DNA from: Trichobilharzia regenti | Taxonomy: Eukaryota; Platyhelminthes; Trematoda; Strigeidida; Schistosomatidae | Reading direction: 5' to 3' | Assembly: GCA_944472135.2 (NCBI GenBank) | Contig: OX235264.1 | Location: forward strand, 89,786,319 to 89,850,318 | Length of the DNA: 64,000 nucleotides | Shown here: piece after piece, positions 21,701 through 30,504 of the stretch | How positions within the stretch are numbered: the stretch's first letter is position 1 | How the letters are laid out: the number at the start of each line of letters is the position of its first letter | The notes under the pieces: generated by a model | What the model saw: the letters and a program-made list of their open reading frames with translations, nothing else | Databases searched by the model: none | Told to the model about the DNA's origin: nothing | Position numbers and translations under genes: made by a program

Positions 21701-23093
21701 GTAACTGAGTATTTTAGAGTCTCTTGATTTCAGAATGAAATTGCATCGAAAAGAGCTGAACAACATTTAGTAATCCACAGCACTTTCATGCTTGTTAGAC
21801 ACTAACATTACGGACAAAATACCTTGTATGCTTAGACAGCTTAAAGCTTTACGCAACTTGCCAAGGATTTTGCGATAAATGCGAAATGCAACAAATTCAG
21901 CCGAATAATTAGGCACAAACAGATTAGCCAGAAGTTATTTTTTGAGATCATAGATATAAACTGATGTTGTCTACCCTCTCCAAGGCTGTCAGTACTTCTA
22001 TTTAACGAAAATATCCCATTGAAATGCACTGGAATACAAGGTTACTTCATTATAAGTTGAAGTAAAATCATCACATTACTTGCTAAATAATACCAATGAC
22101 TTGAATTAGTTGTGTTCTCTTAGCTGATCTATTCAATTGCGAAGCTTTCATCGTCCTTCTAGAAAACATCTTCAGCACAGATTTTCATAGAAAAGGAACT
22201 TATTTGAATTATTCATGAATGATGTAACTGTATCTCCTGGTAACCACTGTCGTGACTGGTTGTTGATTTACATCTCTATTCATCATTTTCATTGACTTGG
22301 AATTTGAATTTTTTTTTTGTCATATGACTTGCTTTTTATTAGCTGATAAATTTGGTCGATAATAATGTGTTTGTCAATCGCTGATTCACTTGAGTACCAG
22401 GTTTCTAGAAATTCCCTGGCATGTTTTGTATTTCCTCTATTTAAAATTTCTATATTATCCTAATCATCAAATTGGTATCCATAATCATCTATATGCATTA
22501 ACGAAAGAATATTTGCCATGTCTTTTTACAGCCAATTTATGTTTTTTTCCGATTTGTATTCTAAGGAGATGCCCACTTCGCCCGACGTAATGTTTATGTT
22601 GCAGTTCATTCAATTTATTTTGTAAATGGTATAAATTTTATCATCCTTTTTTCTGTTGGATCCTTTGGTCTGCACAATATCGAGTGAAGTAATTGTGCTG
22701 GCTGACTTGTGTGCTATGACTATTTCAAACGGTCTTAATATTCTAGCTATTATTTCAGAGATATTCTTTATATATGGTTGAATGAGTTTTCTTGTGGTCT
22801 TTGCTGCTGGCTTGTTGTTGATATTATGACTCCATTATGTCAAAATAACCCTGACTAATATGAATAAACACTTTGTTAGAAACAAAAGTAATATATGTAC
22901 ACTAAACAGAATAGTGAAACTGAATAAAGCTTACCAAAACAGCGTAGTTACTGTAATATGAGTAGCCGGACGTAAATAATGTGCTCCACTGTAATCTCAT
23001 ATGCACTAGAGGAAAGATGAATACTTACAAGAAGTGTGGGACTATGACGATAATTATTGCAATTATAATCAGTATAATAGAGAACACAATCAC
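3596..23093 (-). CDS. Multi-exon polytopic membrane protein gene, TMBIM-like (tentative), N-terminus missing
   Basis: Six minus-strand exons, each flanked by good splice sites, join in one continuous frame. They are 23093-23029 (65 nt), 21512-21422 (91), 15236-15114 (123), 13831-13601 (231), 8546-8499 (48) and 3748-3596 (terminal, stop TAG at 3598-3596). Phases fit at every junction: 65 leaves 2 nt, 91 supplies 1, and the rest are phase 0. Together they give about 236 residues with six or more hydrophobic segments. The segment AWITTVVLCGCGVTLG, then TKDLTEKL and another membrane helix, resembles the TMBIM (Lifeguard/Bax-inhibitor-1) pattern of helix, TKxDFT, helix. TMBIM proteins sit in ER/Golgi membranes and affect calcium leak and cell death. 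The family call is weak; the gene structure is better supported. The introns contain RTE, LTR, PLE and SINE insertions. No initiating exon was found upstream of 23093. Confidence 0.55.
3862..4250 (-). mobile_element. RTE-like non-LTR element, internally deleted (5' end joined to 3' tail)
   Basis: On the minus strand the start of an RTE endonuclease frame is visible (MRTWNVRTVYEAGKTAQVAA). It switches directly into the RTE 3' end (TGTTCCACTAGGAACCCAAG, then AAT repeats ending near 3862). Nearly all endonuclease and RT coding sequence is absent. The 3' end matches those at 14083 and 41462. Confidence 0.65.
4260..5205. other. Unassigned DNA with a short CA repeat
   Basis: I see no gene here. 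A CA dinucleotide run of about 18 bp lies at 4999-5016. The rest is AT-rich without recognisable protein motifs. Confidence 0.4.
5210..7160 (-). pseudogene. Degraded Penelope-like element (family A)
   Basis: Read from 7160 downward, pieces of a PLE appear in order. An N-terminal piece (7153-6965) contains PPSDQDLHSSELSITDSC, close to the intact copy at 52046-53338. An RT piece with LTKIHKTGLPFHLI lies near 6640. The RT catalytic block with RYVDDTIIC and IHFLDVNLLRKDD is at 6193-5980. A linker (5640-5410) follows with AADIIKRRISQSLKSTFAAV, then a faint GIY-YIG tail near 5400-5210. Stops and frameshifts interrupt it throughout, and a SINE is inserted at 5776-5965. Confidence 0.7.
5776..5965 (+). 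mobile_element. tRNA-headed SINE nested in a PLE
   Basis: The head is GGTGGTAAAGTGGTTAGAAC, with a B box (GATTCGATCCC near 5835). The body contains GGGCTACCGATATCACATGC and the end GGCGTCAAGCTGTAATC. It is the same family as 19322-19498, without a hammerhead core. It is opposite in orientation to the PLE it interrupts, so it inserted later. Confidence 0.65.
7490..7825 (+). mobile_element. Hammerhead-bearing SINE, ribozyme stem II destroyed
   Basis: The tRNA-like head (CCCAGTGGCTTAATGG) and B box (GGTTCGAACCC near 7666) match the 1278 copy. The ribozyme at 7689-7735 keeps GTACTG/CAGTAC stem I, the CTGAAGA core, GAAA and the ACAGCTGT stem III. Stem II, however, reads GTCC opposite AAAT and cannot pair. 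Upstream, 7490-7596 carries the extra unit segment (GGTGCACCAGGTCGG) also seen at 20570 and 37820. Confidence 0.65.
8499..8546 (-). CDS. Membrane-gene micro-exon, 16 codons
   Basis: The acceptor TTTCAATTTTAG and donor GTGAGTACA bracket exactly 48 nt encoding AIFIISAIGMFIELFL, phase 0 on both sides. Very short exons are common in schistosome genes. Confidence 0.6.
8560..9900. other. Unassigned intronic DNA
   Basis: This lies inside the intron between membrane-gene exons 13831-13601 and 8546-8499. I see no recognisable coding exon, SINE head or reverse transcriptase motif. Confidence 0.35.
9905..11172 (-). pseudogene. Penelope-like element (family C) flanked by its own inverted 3' end
   Basis: The RT end lies at 11129-10824 with RYIDDTLIVGNN and LGFLDITMTRRDDG. 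After a frameshift, 10766-10128 carries the connector and the GIY-YIG domain (CIYKFTCSCSDTHYIDRT). The family YIG reads YID, so the endonuclease may be impaired. The 5' part of RT is missing. At that truncated end, 11088-11172 is an inverted copy of the element's own 3' terminus (9905-9995), about 85 bp with a few mismatches. A second 3' end of the same family lies at 30850-31205. Confidence 0.7.
11180..12160. other. Unassigned intronic DNA
   Basis: AT-rich sequence with no gene or repeat motif that I can recognise. Confidence 0.35.
12170..12262 (-). mobile_element. tRNA-like SINE head, interrupted by the LTR element
   Basis: On the minus strand, ATAGCTAAGTGGTTAGTGAA (A-box-like) is followed by GCGTTCAATCTC (B-box-like). 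The LTR element inserted immediately beside it at 12263. Confidence 0.4.
12267..12596 (+). repeat. 5' LTR
   Basis: TG...CA ends. The U3 part holds three CCAATCA boxes (two of them in a roughly 40 bp tandem repeat ending GCGTTTGTCTA / GCGCTTGTCTA). A TATAAATA follows at 12531 and AATAAA at 12554. Confidence 0.85.
12531..12559 (+). promoter_or_regulatory. LTR TATA box and polyadenylation signal
   Basis: TATAAATA at 12531-12538 is preceded by three CCAAT boxes in U3, which fits an RNA polymerase II LTR promoter. AATAAA at 12554-12559 is the likely polyadenylation signal. The same pair recurs in the 3' LTR about 752 bp downstream. Confidence 0.6.
12621..13040 (+). CDS. Fused gag N-terminus / integrase C-terminus frame of the compact LTR element
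   Basis: The frame starts at an ATG 25 nt into the interior (MKSLYPAVFDGDIWIFGQDF, gag-like). It changes character near residue 57 to FPKWEGPYMVTSRWGYADTV, the GPY/F motif found at the C-terminus of Gypsy-type integrases. It ends at a TAG inside LTR2. Protease, RT, RNase H and the integrase core are deleted. The frame is open, about 139 residues. Whether it is translated is unknown. Confidence 0.55.
   Translation: MKSLYPAVFDGDIWIFGQDFKASAQLSGVQDLSAMELLLETLLGGRAKAAYEGVGRSVDECSTGPGKQFPKWEGPYMVTSRWGYADTVAMANNERRVNVSELQKWIQRDKPTMTPAPSRSSRLQSHVFDGGTSVVRAGC
13019..13348 (+). repeat. 3' LTR
   Basis: Identical in sequence to the 5' LTR as far as I can read. It is followed by the ACAG target duplication at 13349-13352. 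Confidence 0.85.
13360..13560 (+). mobile_element. Diverged hammerhead-type SINE
   Basis: A B-box-like GGTTCGATCCC lies near 13430. The ribozyme region is degraded: TTGAAGA replaces CTGAAGA, and GATTA replaces GAAAC. The downstream CTAGTACTCCCTGATGG matches the family. Confidence 0.5.
13601..13831 (-). CDS. Membrane-gene exon with three hydrophobic segments, 77 codons
   Basis: The acceptor CCAACACTCTAG is followed by 231 nt and the donor GTATGTCAAC, phase 0 at both ends. It encodes GIFCSVCVSIFFEYASLVQV, then AWITTVVLCGCGVTLGVLIT, then KDLTEKL, then VVCVVIFVLTSIVVVVLIFF. This is the exon on which the TMBIM-like suggestion mainly rests. It is the longest and best-supported exon of the gene. 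Confidence 0.65.
14083..15078 (-). pseudogene. RTE/SR2-like non-LTR element, 5'-truncated
   Basis: On the minus strand the C-terminal part of an RT polyprotein is readable in several frames. There is a RT fragment near 14960-14900 (MDDLCLMSHKIEDLQAKADK), a KVEMDWTLV block near 14350, and a C-terminus ending EAVCSTGNPREQ. The 3' end reads CGACTGGGAACCCAAGGG followed by AAT repeats at 14083-14095. Stops and frameshifts make it inactive. It is nearly identical to 41462-42330, which implies recent amplification. It lies in an intron of the membrane gene. Confidence 0.75.
15114..15236 (-). CDS. Membrane-gene exon, 41 codons
   Basis: The acceptor is TATATGCAAG and the donor GTAATTG. Both ends are phase 0. 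It encodes a segment starting YTQTVDILLIGVSNYILKK and ending SLLVYFGTIITHQ. The next exon (13831) is separated from it by an RTE copy (14083-15078) that sits wholly inside the intron. Confidence 0.55.
15490..16290 (+). pseudogene. RTE/SR2-like non-LTR element 3' end, plus strand
   Basis: The translation shows IKAKIGKARQAFITLKSVWR, then KSVLLYGSET, a later MEMDWLAVR block and a C-terminal region ending near EALCSSRN. It ends with an ATAATAATAT tail. This is the classic C-terminal end of RTE-clade RT. Frames are broken near 15855 and 16055. It lies head-to-head with the copy at 14083-15078. Confidence 0.7.
16300..17380. other. Unassigned intronic DNA with a CAT microsatellite
   Basis: I see no gene. 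A CAT trinucleotide run of about 32 bp lies near 17252-17283. Confidence 0.35.
17390..18040 (-). pseudogene. RTE-like reverse transcriptase fragment
   Basis: On the minus strand, KLLKANEAERSNGIPLESLK near 17970-17910 corresponds to the RTE motif around SNKAAGSDGIPPE. Further on, LNLIDFENGI near 17660 corresponds to the RT catalytic motif A (LNFIDFEKAFD). Several stops interrupt it. Confidence 0.55.
18439..18466. repeat. TA microsatellite
   Basis: An uninterrupted TA dinucleotide run of about 28 bp. Confidence 0.8.
18730..18990 (-). mobile_element. Sm-alpha-type hammerhead SINE, degraded ribozyme
   Basis: On the minus strand a tRNA-like head (TGGCCCAAGTGGTCTAGTGG) is followed by a B-box-like segment. 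The hammerhead at 18812-18761 keeps CTGACGA, GTCC/GGAC and GAAA. Stem I no longer pairs and stem III is weakened (ATGCACAT). The upstream neighbour unit's end is attached at 18950-18990, as in a tandem satellite. Confidence 0.7.
19010..19175 (+). mobile_element. Sm-alpha-type SINE, 5'-truncated within the hammerhead
   Basis: It starts at AGGACGAAATACGCATC, in the middle of the ribozyme, and continues through the unit 3' part (GACCGAGCACTTCGGTCC, itself a hairpin, near 19121-19141). It is head-to-head with 18730-18990. Confidence 0.65.
19322..19498 (+). mobile_element. tRNA-headed SINE without hammerhead
   Basis: The head is GCGCCGGTGGCACAGCGGTT, with a B box near 19374-19386 (GAGGTTTGATCCTC). 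The body contains GGGCTACCGATATCACATGC and it ends TGGAATCAAGCTGTAAAC. The empty site in the opposite foldback arm (around 21055-21065) defines its boundaries, with a short CAAA duplication. Confidence 0.75.
20363..20408 (+). ncRNA. Hammerhead ribozyme, stem II lost
   Basis: Stem I GTACTG/CAGTAC, CTGAAGA, GAAA and stem III ACAGCTGT are intact. Stem II reads GTCC opposite AAAT. Probably inactive or slow. Confidence 0.65.
20741..20785 (+). ncRNA. Hammerhead ribozyme, intact core
   Basis: CTGAAGA is at 20747-20753. Stem II GTCT/GGAC contains one wobble. GAA is at 20769-20771, stem III ACAGCTGT at 20772-20779 and the cleavage residue is U at 20780. Stem I TACTG/CAGTA gives five pairs. Confidence 0.75.
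21422..21512 (-). CDS. Membrane-gene exon with SGYVIGTFTS motif
   Basis: The acceptor TTTTATTCAG is followed by 91 nt and the donor GTGAGTAA. The exon encodes MLAIVSGYVIGTFTSLRGKL and then a second hydrophobic run (VAALISLLIY). SGYVIGTFTS is reminiscent of the SYMVGxxTSF segment of TMBIM proteins. It lies just outside the right arm of the foldback at 19246-21130. Confidence 0.6.
21520..22385. other. Unassigned intronic DNA
   Basis: Between exons 23093-23029 and 21512-21422 of the membrane gene. I see no recognisable element. Confidence 0.35.
22390..22860 (-). pseudogene. Penelope-like element fragment with GIY-YIG (family E)
   Basis: On the minus strand the frame contains LIQPYIKNISEIIARILRPF and IVIAHKSASTITSLDIV. 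It continues into an endonuclease-like part (KIYTIYKIN, then HYVGRSGHLLRIQIGKKH and KLAVKRHGKYSFVNAY). YVG corresponds to the YIG half of GIY-YIG. A stop and a frameshift interrupt it. It resembles the type at 2280-3230. Confidence 0.6.
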
Positions 23094-24200
23094 CTAAGAG
23101 GTTAATTTAACTAACAATGACATGATATGCGACCTACACGTTTATCATATTTCGAAATATTGACGAAGTTTTTCCGTATTCTCTGATCACAATTCATCAC
23201 AGTTAACTCTTCATTTTGTGTAGATAAGTTCTCTTCAGATTCATAGAAAGATGATTTGTTTGAATCGTTATTATTTAATATCATCTTCATTGAATTTTCA
23301 GCCTAATTTGAAATATATATGTAGAAAATGGGATGAATTATCCTCATTCAGTGTGTAAAGTGATGTGCAAGTACTTAAATAATGGGATAGTAATAGATTT
23401 GATTAATTTTCTGTTACATACGTACATGATTTCGAGTAGGTATGGCTAAACACTTGACATTCAGTCATTGACTGTTGGGAGTGAGTTCCAGCTGACCAAC
23501 TTCAGTCTGTGTCGTCAGCCCTCTCTCTCTCATAGTCTAGCGTCTGGTAAATTTGCTTTGAGTGACAGATTACTATGCAAGAAAGTCAGTATAAATGCTC
23601 GTTTTTGTGTCATTTAATGCTGAATATAACAAAATGTATTTTAAAGGCATTTACTCAATAGCCGTCATTCATTTTTATGGAAGGAAACTGACAGATGTTA
23701 GTGACTGAATCCTTCTGATTTCAGATGGTTTGACCCAGTAACACTTTAGGCAGAAGTTAGAAAAGCAGGATCACTTCCTAATGATCACATATGCAGCGAT
23801 ATCTCTGTAATGAGTATCCGCAACTCCACTGAGATTCCCACTGAGTAACCAGATGTTGTATCCACAGACATCATCACAATGGCCACATCAAAAGACAACT
23901 TACCTATCTTATTGGAACAACTATCAACCCTGTGAGCCATATATTTCAAAGGTAACGAGTAAATACAGAAAATATTTAAGATAAACCCCACTTTAAAAGA
24001 CAAAGCTTACTGTAAAGTAATTTAGATCAGAGAGTCGACTCATTATTCACTATCGGTTTATTTAAAAACCAAATACAGAACTAATAGTATCAATGCCATT
24101 TTAAAAATTAAAGTTCACAGAATTTTCGACGAAAATTAACTTTTTTATAATATAATAATATAATAATACAGTACTCAAATAGTCGGGATAGTAGGACTTA
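22870..24200. other. Mostly unassigned DNA around the first placed membrane-gene exon
   Basis: Apart from exon 23093-23029 nothing is recognisable. A 26 nt splice-flanked ORF near 23909-23934 (minus; VDSCSNKI) does not fit the frame of the gene. Confidence 0.3.
23029..23093 (-). CDS. Membrane-gene exon: transmembrane helix
   Basis: The acceptor is ACCTCTTAG and the donor GTAAGTAT. The exon encodes VIVFSIILIIIAIIIVIVPH plus one residue, an almost pure membrane helix. It ends with two spare bases that complete a codon with the next exon at 21512. It is the most 5' exon I can place in this gene. Confidence 0.6.
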
Positions 24201-24204
24201 AATA

Positions 24205-25335
24205 AACATTTTAATATTGGATACCCAATAAGATTCATCGACAAAAATATCAAACCAAGAATTCGGAGAAACGAAGCCTTAATTGCGCCTAAAAAGAAAT
24301 TCTACATTAACTTGGATTTCAAGGGAGATTTAGCAAGCGATATTCTCAAGAGAAGGATCACATCATCTCTGAGAAGAACATTCTTTGTAGCAACGCTACG
24401 AATAGTGTTCTCCAGTCGCCCAGTAATCTGCAGAAGCCTCAAGGACAAGAACCCTAATCTGACCACTTCTATGTGCATATATCAATTCACCTGCTGCTGT
24501 AAATCCAGGTACATCGGTCGTTCGACGCGCACCCTGTCCAAGAGGATTCAAGAACACTATCCAGTATGGTTGCAAAAAGGCAATAGTGGTGCAATAAGGC
24601 ATGCAATAGGGCATGCAATAAGGCGTGCAATAATTGAACACCTGGTTAACACTGATCATTCCATTTCAACAAACGTCTCCTTCAAAGTAATCTACTGAGT
24701 CAAGAATAACCTAACAAAGGCAATACGGTTTCGTCTTCTTTGTATCGCTGAAGCTCTGGCCATTCACACAGGAAAACCGGAGTTATGCATACAAAAGAGG
24801 ATTACTCAACCATTTCTACTGTCATGGTAACAACTTTTTATTTTATTTTATTTTGATGACTTAATTTTGTTTCTTTGCCTGTTTTTCAATTGCTTATAAT
24901 TCTTGTATTCACTTAGAACTCTTACATAATTTCGTATTATCTACTTTGTTTCTATGTGCATCCTGAGTAAAACTCACTCATCAAACCATTCATATTATTA
25001 TTACATAACTTCTTTTAACAACTGTTTGTGACAACTCATCACCTTTGTCACTACCATAATTTCATTAACACCTAATTTTCTTGACTTGTATTACCAATCT
25101 TCACATGTTTAGTTAAAAGTAACCTTAACCAATTGTAATTTTGTTTGACAAACTTAATGTACACATACATACAAAATAACACATATACGTATTTGGGATT
25201 GTACAGCTAAGAAAATGAATTCGCCGAAAAGAGACTCTTCGATGATCTACGTGTTTTGTTTTCATTAATGGCTGGATGGGGATTATCCATGAATATTGTT
25301 TTTAACATGGATAAACAAATAACTTCAAATATTTT
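24205..25335 (+). pseudogene. Penelope-like element (family A), 3' part with GIY-YIG
   Basis: 5'-truncated. The frame begins near YPIRFIDKN at about 24230 and contains DLASDILKRRITSSLRRTFF. It carries the endonuclease CIYQFTCCCKSRYIGRSTRT and KRIQEHYPVWLQK. A TGA at 24696-24698 interrupts it before the last roughly 45 residues (LCIAEALAIHTGKPELCIQK). The 3' UTR runs to about 25335 and ends GGCTGGATGGGGATTATCC. A 12-nt direct repeat (GCAATAAGGCAT and variants) expands the endonuclease at 24591-24633. Confidence 0.75.
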
Positions 25336-25339
25336 CAAC

Positions 25340-26875
25340 TTTGAAACACTAAAGGTAACGTCAAGCAATAAAATCGGTTATGCGATATGCGACATCAATT
25401 ATCAAACACATTAATCTCAGAAAGAGGTAAAAAACTGACAAGAACAATAGGCAAATAAAGCATTTGGATATAAGCTGAAGAGGTGGATTAGACAGTGTGA
25501 AATGCCGACAGGTGAAATAATCCAAAAGACTGTTTAAATTGAAATAATAATAATGGCAACACTGTTGAGTACAATAGCCAATATTTGAGGACAAAATTAA
25601 TATCTAGATTGAACAGAATGATTACTTTTTGATAAAATCCTGAAAATCTACAAACTATCCCCACTGTCTAAAGAACAGATTTGCTATAAATGAAATCCAA
25701 ACAATTGGTGACAGTAAAGAATAATATTTTTGCTTGGATACAATAGATTTCGCTTTCGAACAAGTCTTATTTGATCGTTCCTCAATTATTATTAACGGAA
25801 TAGTGTAAACGCTTGTTGACGATGAATTCTGATGGACCTCAGCTTAGTTAAGCTGAACTTCTATTGATGAATCCTTCAGTGAGCTGACTCTCTTATGAGT
25901 AGGCATAAACCCTGACAAACATACTAAGTGATCCTTTTTTTCCTTTTCACTGTAAATACACAAACTGATGAATGTGTCAACCAATTAATGTAAGATTAAA
26001 TTACGTTGGTCAACAGTTAAAAAATGTAGGATATTTATATTCTTGTTTAGATGACTTTTCTACTAATCCTCTGAACTTTTATACAACTATATGCAAAGTG
26101 TGTTGAAAGCATGGGATGGTAGAACGCCATATAATTATTATTACTATTCGTCTTATGCTTTCCGAGTAGAACAACAGTTTCAACAGCTCAGTAGTCATTT
26201 TCACCTGACTACAAAGACTTCGAAAGAAATCTAACTACCACAAATGTAGTGAAGCCTTTTACCCCAATCTATCATTATGAAATCTCTTTATTTGCAATAT
26301 GAGTAAAAGCATAATCTTGGAAGCCGAAAATGAGCATGTGTAAAAACATTAGTAAATGAATTTAGACACTTCATCCTTCTGATGAACTCATTTTCTTTGC
26401 AGTCACAACACTCCAGGAAATACAACTATTAATAATCATTTTGTCAATAACATTCACTCTCGTTTTACATATAATATACAGTGCAGTTTTATAACGTTGT
26501 TTGGAAATACTTAGGGGGGGGGCAGAGAATTTGTTTCTGCAAATTTTTAAGCTATGGGGATACAAACCAGTTAAATTAACACACTGACGTGATCAGTGAT
26601 GATTCCAATAATAGAAGAATTTCTGTTTACTAATATAAAAGCAGTAAATAATTGAGCGAAGTAACGTATTCTCTTTACGTTACTTCAGCATCTTTACACT
26701 AGGATATATATATGTAGTTAAGCCATAAAATTATACCAGTGATGTACTGATGTGTCAGTCAGTAAGAGTTATCAGTTCTAAAGTATAGGATGGGATGAAA
26801 TAATTAAGGCATTGAAGATCATTTAGTATGTGGATTTGATAGACAGGTTATTGGAGTACTACTGATAAATAAGTG
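25340..26875. other. Unassigned DNA
   Basis: I see no convincing gene. A possible decayed RTE 3' end on the minus strand lies around 26135-26200, and a G-rich run (nine G) at 26513-26521. Confidence 0.3.
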
Positions 26876-26879
26876 TGAT

Positions 26880-28870
26880 TATGTGGACAAAATGAATTCG
26901 CTTCTAAAGGATGAAACGAAGTTCCAAAAGCTTAGCAACCCAACAGATCTAGACGAAAATCCCGAAAAGCAGTTAACCAACACGCTTAAGGAGCTGAGAA
27001 AAAGTGGAGTAATCTCAGAAGCAGCCTGCAACCGTCTTAAACCTACTGGAAGTAATACTTCACGGTTGTATGGTCTGCCTAAAGTACATAAACCAGAACT
27101 TCCTCTTCGCCCAGTCCTAGAAATGTCTAATTCCACCTATTATGGAGTGGCAAAGTGGCTAGGTGAACTCCTCCAACCGTTACACAAGAAGGCGGTAAAT
27201 CATAGTGTTAAAGACGTTTTTAAATTCATTGTTAACGTAGATGATATTAATGTAAATGGGAAGCAAATGCTATTCTTAGATGTTCACCAATGTACCACTT
27301 ATGCAGACTGTGGAATTCATATGCCAACAGATACTAAAAAAAACAGTTCGACATTAGAATTCCAGTTATTAGTCTGAAAGAGTTGCTTTTAAGATGTACT
27401 ATGAATGTACACTTCACATTCAATAACCTTTATTACAGACAAATCGACGGTATTGCCATGGGTTTCCCACTGGGTCCGATTTTGGCAGATTTAATTCTTG
27501 CTAAGGTTGAAAATGGTCCATTGAAACAAGTAATAGATAAAACGGATTCTTATTTTTGCTATGTTGATGATACGTTTATTATTCTTGATGTAAAAGCTGA
27601 CAAGAATGAAATGTAATTAAAATTTCATGATGCATATCCATCGCTCATCTTCACTTGTGAAGGAGAACATGATGGTAAACTACATTTCCTTGACGTCCAA
27701 TTGAGCAGAAGAGAGGATGGTTCACTCAAGAGAGATGTCTATAGAAAACCTACATCTGTAGGACAATATACACATTTCCTCAGTTTTGTACCAATCCGAT
27801 ACAAAATCGATTTGGTCAGATGCCTCACGAACAGAGCAAGACGTATCTGTACAGATGACTGCCTACAAGTGAGTTAGGATACATCCAAAATACACTGATC
27901 CAAATGGGTTATCCTAGTAGATTTGTAATGAGACACATGAACACCAAGTACAATAAAGAGAAACTAACAACAGTTAAAAAGAAACAACTGTTTATGGAAT
28001 TGCAATTTAGTGGGGACGTGGCTAGCGAAGTCTTACATCTGAGATTATCGAGAACGATAAAACGGACTTATACTGCCGCCATCCTTTGTTTGTCATTTTC
28101 CAGCCGACCAATTTTGATTGCTCAAGTGAAAGACAAGCTACCCAGCTGTGCCACTTCTAAGTGTATCTATAAATTTATTTGCTCCTGTGGAGAAAGCTAT
28201 ATAGGGCGAACAACTAGACAGCTAATCAAACGCATCAATGAGCATCTTCCTTCATGGTTCGGAAAAGGTCAAATAAAATCCATAAGAAGTTCTATTTTGG
28301 CTCATTTGATCGATAGCGGTCACCAAGTGGACAAAAATAGTGCCTTCAAAGTTATCTATCGCATTCCACCGAGCCTTTCGAATGGAATTCGAATCCGTCT
28401 TTTACACATAGCCAAAGCTATGGGAATTCGAGAGAACAATCCTAGTCTTGCATACAAAAGAAGTTTGTTCTACCTTTGTCTCTCCCTTGGCCTAGGTGAA
28501 TTCTATTCAAAACCCTCCTATCCTTTCTTATTTTCCATTTCCTTCGTATTTTTATGACATTTCAACTCTGATTATCGTTCCATTTCGCCTTTTAAGATTT
28601 GACCTAATTTATTTATTTATTGAATTGTCTACATATACACATATATACATATACGATCTTTGTTATTCTTATCACCTGCACAAACCATATTATCAATATT
28701 TTACTATCATTATAATCATCGTTATTAATGTCGTTCAAAACATAATTATTATTATTTGATCCACAAAATCACCGTCATTGGTTAAAATTGTTGTGTATAA
28801 ATCTATGTAAATTAGAGTAAAGCCTGAAGAAGATCTAATTGAAAACAGTATTGTTCGCTTATATGCCTTG
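26880..28870 (+). pseudogene. Nearly full-length Penelope-like element (family B)
   Basis: RT starts in 26883-27377 with GSNTSRLYGLPKVHKPELPL and MLFLDVHQ (motif A region), where a frameshift occurs near 27290. RT continues at 27383-27616 with QIDGIAMGFPLGPILAD and CYVDDTFIILD. Past a stop at 27614-27616 it continues with LHFLDVQLSRREDGSLKRDV, with another stop near 27878. The frame 27904-28557 carries the connector and GIY-YIG endonuclease (CIYKFICSCGESYIGRTTRQ). Few lesions separate it from an intact element. The 3' UTR contains a hammerhead-like fold at 28820-28860. Confidence 0.8.
28820..28860 (+). ncRNA. Hammerhead-like motif in the PLE 3' end
   Basis: Stem I is AAGC/GCTT (28820-28823, 28857-28860). 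The core is CTGAAGA (28824-28830) and GAA is at 28841-28843. Stem III is AACA/TGTT with a GTAT loop (28844-28855), and C17 is at 28856. Stem II (AGATCTAATT) pairs poorly. PLEs are known to carry hammerheads in their terminal repeats, which supports the call. Confidence 0.5.
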
Positions 28871-28879
28871 TTCTAATAT

Positions 28880-30500
28880 TCGTAAGATAATGGTGACTGA
28901 GAGGAATGGATGAATAAATTGCGTAAGCACAGGTCAGTTGACTTAGATGAAACAATAAAAATAAAAGCGTCAGATGATATTTACAAGGACAGGAGAAAAT
29001 CATTTACGAGACTATGTACACATTATGTGGAAGGATAATAATTTCTTCCGAACAAAAGATTATAGGTCTTTGAAATAAATTCTGAACGCCTATTCTGAGT
29101 GTATGGGACAGATTCATACAGCATTAGAACAGTTGGATGAAATACAATGAATATTTTGAAGAGACGATGTAGTATGGAGCTATTTATCACTTTATTCAGT
29201 CCTTTGCCTAATCAAGATAGGTATTGTTCAGAAATTTGTCGATGAACTTGTCTAATCGTATGCACAATATAGCTAGCTGCACAATAGTAGCTAAACTGCT
29301 ATGTACGCATGGAATAGACTAAATTTGGCAGATTGTCTTTGTTTTAGTGAAATAAGTAAGCACTGTGAATGAATGAAGCAACGTAGCTGCGTTAAAAGCC
29401 CTTTCGAATGCTCTACTTAGATATTGTGATGTAATATCATTGTTAACATCTCCCGTGAATTACAGTCTAAGAGCATTAATGTTTTCCATGCCACTTACTA
29501 AATCCATGTATTTATTCAAATATTTCGCCAAATATTCGTTTCTACTTCGTATATCACGAATACTATTGAATTTCTTTCTTGAGTGTTTCCTCCAAACACA
29601 TGACTCTTGCACGGCAAACTATGAATCTTAGGTAAATTTAGTTTGTATTACACAGGAACAAAACTCACAAAGTGAATATATCATCTGATTAGTAGATGCT
29701 TCTAAGTACTTTCCCATCTACTCACTTCATCAGTACAACATCTAAAAGCGTGACACACTTACTCTGTTCTTTATCTTTAATCCAGTTTAAAATAAAGTGG
29801 CTTCGTTAAACTTTCTCAGTATACATTTTTTGCTCACTTTTATTCTTCATAATTATAAACGTAATCACGCTAAAAATTCATATCATTTATCATATCTTTC
29901 CTGGAGCCATTTTCTAGTTTCTCTGGGAAAATATCTGGCAGGAATATATGCACTGCTTATATCATAGAAATACCTCCTGATTAAAAGGGTTTACGTTCAT
30001 CGTATACCTCAGAAGAAATTCTTTCAATGAAGACACAGGTATACTAATCTGTAGGCCTTATTTCATCAGCTGATCACTTACGTAACGCACTGTTTCCAAC
30101 AAAGAAAAATTGGTGAAAAATGAAGACGCATTCAAGTAGTGTTAATTTTTAAGTGTCTGATTCTGCTAATATGTTCCTCGATCTCTTCAATTGAATCAAT
30201 ACTACGTTAGACGACACATATTCCCAGATAATATCATTTCGTAGAAAGCAGTAAAGTAAATGAAACCAAAACAAATTATTCACCAAAACATAACTGTCAA
30301 GTCTTAGTTTGCAAGTCAGCACTTCAAAAGTTATTTTAGTGCCCTTCAGTAACTGATTACAGATTGAAGTTTTCTGAAGTTCTAGTAGGAACTTATGAGC
30401 AGTTCCATCCACTAGGTCGGTTGCAAAGACACATACGCAATTATGACATTGGCAACCGGTCGCTGCATGTATCGTAGAACTAAAGAGTCATCGAATACAG
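28880..30500. other. Unassigned DNA
   Basis: No gene, RT motif or tRNA-like head recognised. Confidence 0.35.
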
Positions 30501-30504
30501 TTCA

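Noticed and set aside
23909..23934. 26 nt ORF between CTCACAG and GTAAGTTG as upstream exon of the membrane gene
   Set aside because: The phase would force the downstream exon out of its hydrophobic frame.
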